This document shows, one piece after another, positions 59,272-64,000 of a stretch of 64,000 bases of DNA. The translations under genes were made by a program, and so were the position numbers. A model generated the notes under the pieces. It was given only the letters and a program-made list of their open reading frames with translations, did no database searches and had not been told where the DNA came from. Numbering within the stretch: position 1 is the stretch's first letter; each line of letters begins with the position of its first letter. The DNA comes from Williamsia sp. CHRR-6. GTDB lineage: Bacteria > Actinomycetota > Actinomycetes > Mycobacteriales > Mycobacteriaceae. The DNA is taken from contig NZ_JAHCSG010000006.1 in NCBI RefSeq assembly GCF_018474015.1, positions 124,001-188,000 of the forward strand, read 5' to 3'.

Positions 59272-59277
59272 TAGCAT
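59272..59277 (+). promoter_or_regulatory. -10 hexamer of the PBP gene
   Basis: TAGCAT ends eight bases before ATG 59286 with no intervening ribosome-binding site, consistent with a leaderless or near-leaderless transcript. Confidence 0.4.
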
Positions 59278-59285
59278 CAGAGCCG

Positions 59286-61130
59286 ATGATCAGCCCCACA
59301 CCGCGCAAGACCCCGATCGCCCACCGGGTGCAGATTCTGGTGGTCCTCCTCGCGGTGGGGTCGGTGCTGTGCTCGGCGGCATGCACCTCGACGAGCGACA
59401 ACGGACCGCGAGCTGCCGCCCAGCGTTTTCTGACGGTGTTCGCCGCCCACGACACGGCCGCCGCCGCCAGGAGCACCGACTCGCCGCGACAGGCTACCGC
59501 TGACATCGAATCCGCCTGGGCCGGACTGCAAGCCACCGCCATGACCGCGAACGTGGGCAAGACCAGCGTCACTGGTGACACCGCCTCGGTGGGCGTGCGG
59601 TACCGCTGGACGTTGCCGCGCGGTCAGGTGTGGACCTACACCGGGGCGATCGCCATGGCGCGCAACGACTCCGGTTGGCAAGTGCGGTGGGACAACACCG
59701 ACATCCATCCCGATCTCGGTGCCACCCAACGCATGCAACTGCAGACGATCACCGCGCCGGTGGGTTCGGTCGACGAGGCCGACGGTTCGTCGGTGCTGGT
59801 CGCGGGTTCGGTGTTCCGGATCGGCTTCAACGCCGCCGCCGCCAACGCGGCGGGTTCCATCGGGGACGCTGCGGTGCGGTTGACCGCAGTCCTGGCTCGC
59901 TTCGACCCGACGCTCAACGCGCAGGCGATCGCCGAAGACGCGAGCGCGACCACCGGCACCTACGCCGTGGCCACCCTCGATCGCGCACGCTACGACCAGA
60001 TCAGCGATCAGCTGGCAGCCGTTCCGGGCGTGTCGGCCTCCGAGCAGGCCGACCTGGTGCCCACCGACCCCACGTTCGCCCCGGCCCTGCTGACGCAGGT
60101 CAAAAAGCAGGTGGCCGCCGATCTCGACGGCAAGGCCGGGTGGCGGGTGCTCTCCCTCAACGCCAACGGGGCCACCGCCGACGTACTGGCCGAGGTGGCG
60201 CCGCAGCCCGCGCCGTCGGTGGACATCAGTCTCTCGCGCACGGTGCAGGTCGCAGCTCAGCGCGCGGTGGACAACCGTCGGGATCTGGCGACCATGATGG
60301 TGGTCATCCAGCCCTCCACCGGACGGTTGCTCGCCGTGGCGCAGAACTCGTTGGCCGACAAGGGCGGACCGTTGGCCACCATCGGGCAGTACCCGCCGGG
60401 CTCGACGTTCAAGATGGTTACCTCGGCGGCCGCCATCTCCACCGGACTCTCGCAGCCGGGTACCCTCGTCGGCTGCCCGGGGGAGGTGACCATCGGCGAG
60501 CGGACCATCCCCAACTACAACAACTTCGCGTTGGGCACCGTGTCGATGCAGATGGCTTTCGCCCGCTCGTGCAACACCACGTTCGCCAAGCTGGCCAGCC
60601 AGATGGGGCCGTCGGACCTGGCCAACGCGGCCGCAGGCATGGGCATCGGCACCGGCTTCGACGTCCCGGGAATCCCGATCCAGTCCGGCTCGGTGCCGAT
60701 AGCCCCGGAGTTGATCGCACGAACCGAGGACGGCTTCGGTCAGGGCAAGGTGCTGACGAGTCCGTTCGGTTTGGCGATGGTGGCGGCCACAATCGAGCAC
60801 GGTTCGCGGCCTACCCCGCAGCTGATCATCGGGCGACCCACCACGGTGACCGGGCCGCATCCCACCCTCGACCCGACGGTGCTCAGTGCACTGCGCCCGA
60901 TGATGCGTGCGGTGGTCCTCGACGGCACCGCCGATCGGATCAAGGATCAGGGCGAGGTGTTCGGCAAGACCGGGGAGGCCGAGGTCCCCGGCGGATCGCA
61001 TGCCTGGTTTGCCGGCTACCGGGGCGATCTGGCCTTTGCGACACTCGTAGTCCTGGGTGCCAGCTCGGACAACGCGGTCGCTGTCACCCGGGACTTCTTC
61101 ACCGGACTGCCGCCGGGTTACGCGGCCTGA
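59286..61130 (+). CDS. Penicillin-binding lipoprotein with NTF2-like domain
   Basis: A 614-residue class B-type penicillin-binding protein. A signal peptide ends at the lipobox SAAC (Cys about residue 33), then an NTF2-like domain (about 37-155) like MecA/PBP2a, a dimerisation domain and the transpeptidase. Catalytic motifs are PPGSTFKM (SxxK), RSCNTT (SxN) and FGKTGEAE (KTG). It should cross-link peptidoglycan outside the membrane. It resembles mycobacterial Rv2864c by domain order and place. Confidence 0.92.
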   Translation: MISPTPRKTPIAHRVQILVVLLAVGSVLCSAACTSTSDNGPRAAAQRFLTVFAAHDTAAAARSTDSPRQATADIESAWAGLQATAMTANVGKTSVTGDTASVGVRYRWTLPRGQVWTYTGAIAMARNDSGWQVRWDNTDIHPDLGATQRMQLQTITAPVGSVDEADGSSVLVAGSVFRIGFNAAAANAAGSIGDAAVRLTAVLARFDPTLNAQAIAEDASATTGTYAVATLDRARYDQISDQLAAVPGVSASEQADLVPTDPTFAPALLTQVKKQVAADLDGKAGWRVLSLNANGATADVLAEVAPQPAPSVDISLSRTVQVAAQRAVDNRRDLATMMVVIQPSTGRLLAVAQNSLADKGGPLATIGQYPPGSTFKMVTSAAAISTGLSQPGTLVGCPGEVTIGERTIPNYNNFALGTVSMQMAFARSCNTTFAKLASQMGPSDLANAAAGMGIGTGFDVPGIPIQSGSVPIAPELIARTEDGFGQGKVLTSPFGLAMVAATIEHGSRPTPQLIIGRPTTVTGPHPTLDPTVLSALRPMMRAVVLDGTADRIKDQGEVFGKTGEAEVPGGSHAWFAGYRGDLAFATLVVLGASSDNAVAVTRDFFTGLPPGYAA

Positions 61131-61161
61131 TCAGCGCGCTTCCGCCGGGGTGCCACGCCGA

Positions 61162-61167
61162 TAGGAT
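61162..61167 (+). promoter_or_regulatory. -10 hexamer of map
   Basis: TAGGAT ends seven bases before ATG 61175. This spacing decides between that ATG and the one at 61166, which overlaps the hexamer. Confidence 0.45.
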
Positions 61168-61174
61168 GGTCGAC

Positions 61175-62038
61175 ATGTCCGTACGAACTGTCCTGGAACC
61201 CGGCGTCATCTCGCCCACGCTGCCGGTGCCGAACTCCATCGCGCGCCCCGAGTACGCGTGGCGACCCGACGCCGACGAAGGTCACGAGCCGTGGGTGCAG
61301 ACCGCCGAGACCATCGAGAAGATGCGAATCGCAGGGTCGATCGCCGCGGCCGCGCTGGCCGAAGCGGGCAAGGCGGTGGCGCCCGGGGTGAGCACCGATG
61401 CCCTCGACCGGATCGCCCACGAGTACATGGTCGACCACGGTGCCTACCCGTCGACGTTGGGCTACAAGGGTTTTCCCAAGTCCTGCTGCACCTCGCTGAA
61501 CGAGGTGATCTGCCATGGCATCCCCGACTCGACGATCATCGAAGACGGCGACATCGTCAACATCGACGTCACCGCCTACATCCACGGAGTGCACGGCGAC
61601 ACCAACGCCACCTTCCTCGCCGGAGATGTGGCCCCGGAGGTGGCCGACCTCGTCGAACGCACCCACGCTGCGACCATGCGCGCGATCAAGGCAGTGCGCG
61701 CCGGCCGTGAACTCAACGTGGTGGGCCGCGTGATCGAGGCGTACGCGAATCGGTTCGGCTACAACGTGGTTCGTGACTTCACCGGCCACGGTATCGGTGA
61801 GACCTTTCACAACGGGCTGGTCGTGTTGCACTACGACGAGCCCAACGTGGACACCGTGTTGGAGCCGGGCATGGTGTTCACCATCGAGCCGATGATCAAC
61901 CTCGGTTCGCTGGCCTACGACATCTGGGATGACGGCTGGACCGTGGTCACCCGCGACAAGAAGTGGACTGCGCAGTTCGAGCACACCCTGGTGGTCACCG
62001 AAGACGGGGCCGAGATCCTCACTCTCCCTCCGCAGTAG
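61175..62038 (+). CDS. map: Type I methionine aminopeptidase
   Basis: Map removes the initiator methionine from new proteins. The 287-residue form has an N-terminal extension of about 40 residues with the proline-rich [15 protein letters not shown], typical of actinobacterial MetAP1c. The five metal ligands are in [19 protein letters not shown] (two Asp), GHGIGETFH (His), FTIEPMI (Glu) and QFEHTLVV (Glu). cobQ starts immediately after its stop. Confidence 0.95.
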   Translation: MSVRTVLEPGVISPTLPVPNSIARPEYAWRPDADEGHEPWVQTAETIEKMRIAGSIAAAALAEAGKAVAPGVSTDALDRIAHEYMVDHGAYPSTLGYKGFPKSCCTSLNEVICHGIPDSTIIEDGDIVNIDVTAYIHGVHGDTNATFLAGDVAPEVADLVERTHAATMRAIKAVRAGRELNVVGRVIEAYANRFGYNVVRDFTGHGIGETFHNGLVVLHYDEPNVDTVLEPGMVFTIEPMINLGSLAYDIWDDGWTVVTRDKKWTAQFEHTLVVTEDGAEILTLPPQ

Positions 62039-63580
62039 GTGGCCGCCGCGCTGCTCGTGGGGGGCGCCACCTCCGATGCGGGCAAGAGCCTGGTGGTCGC
62101 GGGCATCTGCCGGTCGCTGGCCCGGCGTGGGGTGTCGGTGGCGCCCTTCAAGGCTCAGAACATGTCCAACAACTCGGTCGTGACCGCCGACGGCGGCGAG
62201 ATCGGTCGTGCCCAGGGCATGCAGGCCTTGGCGTGCGGGCTGGCGCCGTCGACCCGGTTCAACCCGGTGTTGCTCAAACCCGGCGGCGACCGGCGATCGC
62301 AGGTGGTGGTGCGTGGGCGCGCCGACGGGTGGGTGGGTGCCCACGACTACCACGAGCGTCGCGCCGCCCTCGCCGAGGTGGTCGCGAGCGAGCTCGCCTC
62401 GCTGCGTTCGGATTTCGACGTGGTGATCTGTGAGGGCGCCGGGTCGATCGCCGAGATCAACTTGCGCGCGAGTGATCTGGCGAACATGGGGTTGGCCCAG
62501 GCCGGTGGGTTACCGGTCATCGTGGTCGCCGACATCGACCGCGGGGGAGTGTTGGCCCACCTGCTGGGGACCGTCGCCGCGCTGTCGCCGTCAGATCAGG
62601 CGCACGTGGTCGGGTTCGTGGTCAACAAGTTCCGGGGCGCCCAGTCCATCCTCGACCCCGGTCTGGAGTCGTTGCGTGCGTTGACCGGACGCCCCACCCT
62701 GGGTGTGCTGCCGTACCTGAACGACCTGTGGATCGACGCCGAGGACTCGTTGTCCACCCCGATCGGACGCCGGGTGGGTCCGTCGACGCCCGCGCTGGGG
62801 TCGGCTCGGATGCGTGTTGCGGCCCTGCGGCTTCCGCGTGTGTCGAACTCGACCGACCTCGAGGCGCTGGCGTGTGAGCCCGGCGTGGACGTCACGTGGG
62901 TCGACGACATCGCCTCAGTACACGCGGCCGATCTGGTCGTGGTGCCCGGTACGCGAGCGACTGTGGCCGATCTGGGTTGGTTGCGTGAGCGGGGACTTGA
63001 CCGGGCGCTCGGCGAGCGGGCCACAGCCGGGCGGCCGGTGATCGGAATCTGTGGCGGATACCAGATGTTGGGCACTCACATCGATGACGACGTCGAATCC
63101 GGGCGCGGTCAGGTGCCGGGATTGGGACTGCTCGATGTCACGGTGCGGTTCGACGCGGAGAAGACGGTACGCCCGGTGACCGGACGCTGCGCCGGGATCG
63201 CGGTGGCGGGATACGAGATCCACCACGGACGCGCCGAGGTCCACGGCGGTCGCCCCTGGCTCGACAGTGACGCCGATGGCCCCGAGGGATGTGTCGTGGG
63301 TCCGGTGCGGGGAACGCACTGGCACGGGTTGTTGGCCAATGACGCGATGCGGCGCGGTCTGCTGGCCGAGGTGGCCGATGCGGCCGGTCTCGACGGTTTC
63401 GTGGTCGCGACCGACACCGACTTCGAGGCGACCCGGTTGGCCCAGGTCGACCGGATGGCCGATCTGGTCGACACCCACATCGGGACCGCCACCCTCGACG
63501 CGGTGCTCACCGCGGGGATCGAACATGATCTGCCGACGGTGACCCTCGGGCTGGGCCCCGGTGCGAAGCCGCGCACGTAG
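62039..63580 (+). CDS. cobQ: Cobyric acid synthase CobQ
   Basis: CobQ amidates adenosylcobyrinic acid a,c-diamide at four positions using glutamine and ATP, in cobalamin synthesis. The 513-residue protein has the synthetase P-loop [15 protein letters not shown], the family signature [24 protein letters not shown], and the glutamine amidotransferase nucleophile in [10 protein letters not shown] with a later His in [11 protein letters not shown] 62039 directly follows the map stop, so the genes are cotranscribed. No other cobalamin gene is in view. Confidence 0.95.
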   Translation: MAAALLVGGATSDAGKSLVVAGICRSLARRGVSVAPFKAQNMSNNSVVTADGGEIGRAQGMQALACGLAPSTRFNPVLLKPGGDRRSQVVVRGRADGWVGAHDYHERRAALAEVVASELASLRSDFDVVICEGAGSIAEINLRASDLANMGLAQAGGLPVIVVADIDRGGVLAHLLGTVAALSPSDQAHVVGFVVNKFRGAQSILDPGLESLRALTGRPTLGVLPYLNDLWIDAEDSLSTPIGRRVGPSTPALGSARMRVAALRLPRVSNSTDLEALACEPGVDVTWVDDIASVHAADLVVVPGTRATVADLGWLRERGLDRALGERATAGRPVIGICGGYQMLGTHIDDDVESGRGQVPGLGLLDVTVRFDAEKTVRPVTGRCAGIAVAGYEIHHGRAEVHGGRPWLDSDADGPEGCVVGPVRGTHWHGLLANDAMRRGLLAEVADAAGLDGFVVATDTDFEATRLAQVDRMADLVDTHIGTATLDAVLTAGIEHDLPTVTLGLGPGAKPRT

Positions 63581-63591
63581 GCTTTGTGGTG

Positions 63592-64000
63592 ATGACTGTC
63601 GACACCTCGACCGTGGCCGTCGGTGACCTGGAGTTCACCGTCCGCACCGGTGGCTCCGAGTCCGCGCCCGCCGTCCTGCTGCTGCATGGCTTCCCCAGCA
63701 GCGGAACATGTTTCGACGCCGTGGTGGGGCGCCTGCACCAGTCCGGACTGCGGACGGTGGTACCCGACCAGCGTGGGTACTCGGTGGGTGCCCGCCCGTC
63801 CGCCGTCGAGGACTATCGGATCGATCGGCTGGTCGCCGATGCGATCGGCATCCTCGACGCGCTCTCGATCGGCTACGCACTCGTGGTCGGACACGACTGG
63901 GGTGCGCAGGTGGCATGGCATCTCGCCGGTAAACATCCGGACCGCGTCAGCGGGCTGGTCGCGGTCAGCGTCGGCCATCCCTCGGCGGTCGCGGCGTCGC
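63592..64000 (+). CDS. Alpha/beta hydrolase, epoxide-hydrolase-like, 3' partial
   Basis: The frame from ATG 63592 stays open to the window end (136 residues visible). It shows the oxyanion motif LLLHGFPSSG, PDQRGYSVGARP, and the nucleophile elbow VVGHDWGAQVAW, where Asp rather than Ser suggests an epoxide hydrolase or dehalogenase-type enzyme. The rest of the triad lies beyond the window. A TAGGCT hexamer at 63578-63583, overlapping the cobQ stop, ends eight bases before the ATG. Confidence 0.85.
   Translation, partial: MTVDTSTVAVGDLEFTVRTGGSESAPAVLLLHGFPSSGTCFDAVVGRLHQSGLRTVVPDQRGYSVGARPSAVEDYRIDRLVADAIGILDALSIGYALVVGHDWGAQVAWHLAGKHPDRVSGLVAVSVGHPSAVAAS

Noticed and set aside
59277-61001. 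574-codon open frame antisense to the PBP gene
   Set aside because: The sense strand encodes a full lipoprotein PBP; the antisense frame has no domain or start signal.

Overview
This window is one continuous stretch of a high-G+C actinobacterial chromosome. It is almost fully coding, mostly on the + strand. Gene content and order point to a mycolic-acid actinomycete (Mycobacteriales, perhaps near Gordonia, Williamsia or Rhodococcus). From memory, the runs coaD-sepIVA-DUF177-rnc-mutM, osmC-acyP-smc-ftsY-amt-glnB-glnD-ffh, rpsP-khpA-rimM-trmD, rplS-lepB-rnhB-DUF2469-yraN-comM-dprA, viuB-xerC-M23-rpsB-tsf-pyrH-frr-cdsA-rlmN and dxr-rip1-ispG-GNAT-PBP-map match the M. tuberculosis Rv2860-Rv2966 neighbourhood. 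The genus is an inference. No rRNA, tRNA, insertion sequence, prophage or CRISPR array was seen.

Layout. 1-4315: partial rsmD, coaD, sepIVA, DUF177, rnc, mutM. 4316-20658: an accessory block with a LysR regulator, a GABA-type aminotransferase, a polyamine-type ABC importer on the - strand, a GntR regulator, a soluble Cache-domain protein, and a potassium block with an extra small membrane ORF, kdpFABC and kdpDE. 20712-32914: osmC, acyP, smc, ftsY, the nitrogen set amtB-glnB-glnD, and ffh. 32954-39856: an amidohydrolase, the rpsP operon, an unknown membrane protein, rplS, lepB, rnhB, DUF2469. 39979-46898: yraN-comM-dprA, a saccharopine-dehydrogenase-like gene, viuB, xerC and an M23 peptidase. 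46965-53559: rpsB-tsf-pyrH-frr-cdsA, lapA, rlmN, DUF2631. 53676-64000: a PuuE-type allantoinase, the isoprenoid genes dxr and ispG flanking the site-2 protease rip1, a GNAT protein, a lipoprotein PBP, map, cobQ and a partial alpha/beta hydrolase.

The core genes serve translation and ribosome assembly, RNA modification, protein export, chromosome maintenance, envelope synthesis, isoprenoid precursors and nitrogen sensing. The accessory block combines uptake and catabolism of a polyamine- or GABA-like amine with high-affinity K+ uptake.

No clearly new multi-gene system was found. The most interesting signals are small and mostly non-coding. They are: a structured 5' leader ahead of rpsB; one promoter architecture shared by rpsP, rplS and rpsB; two separate 25-bp tandem arrays anchored on stop codons; very strong hairpins between rpsB and tsf and inside the start of glnD; a small membrane ORF translationally coupled to kdpF; a cytoplasmic stand-alone Cache protein beside a GntR regulator; and many start codons lying 6-8 nt after a -10 hexamer, as expected of leaderless mRNAs.
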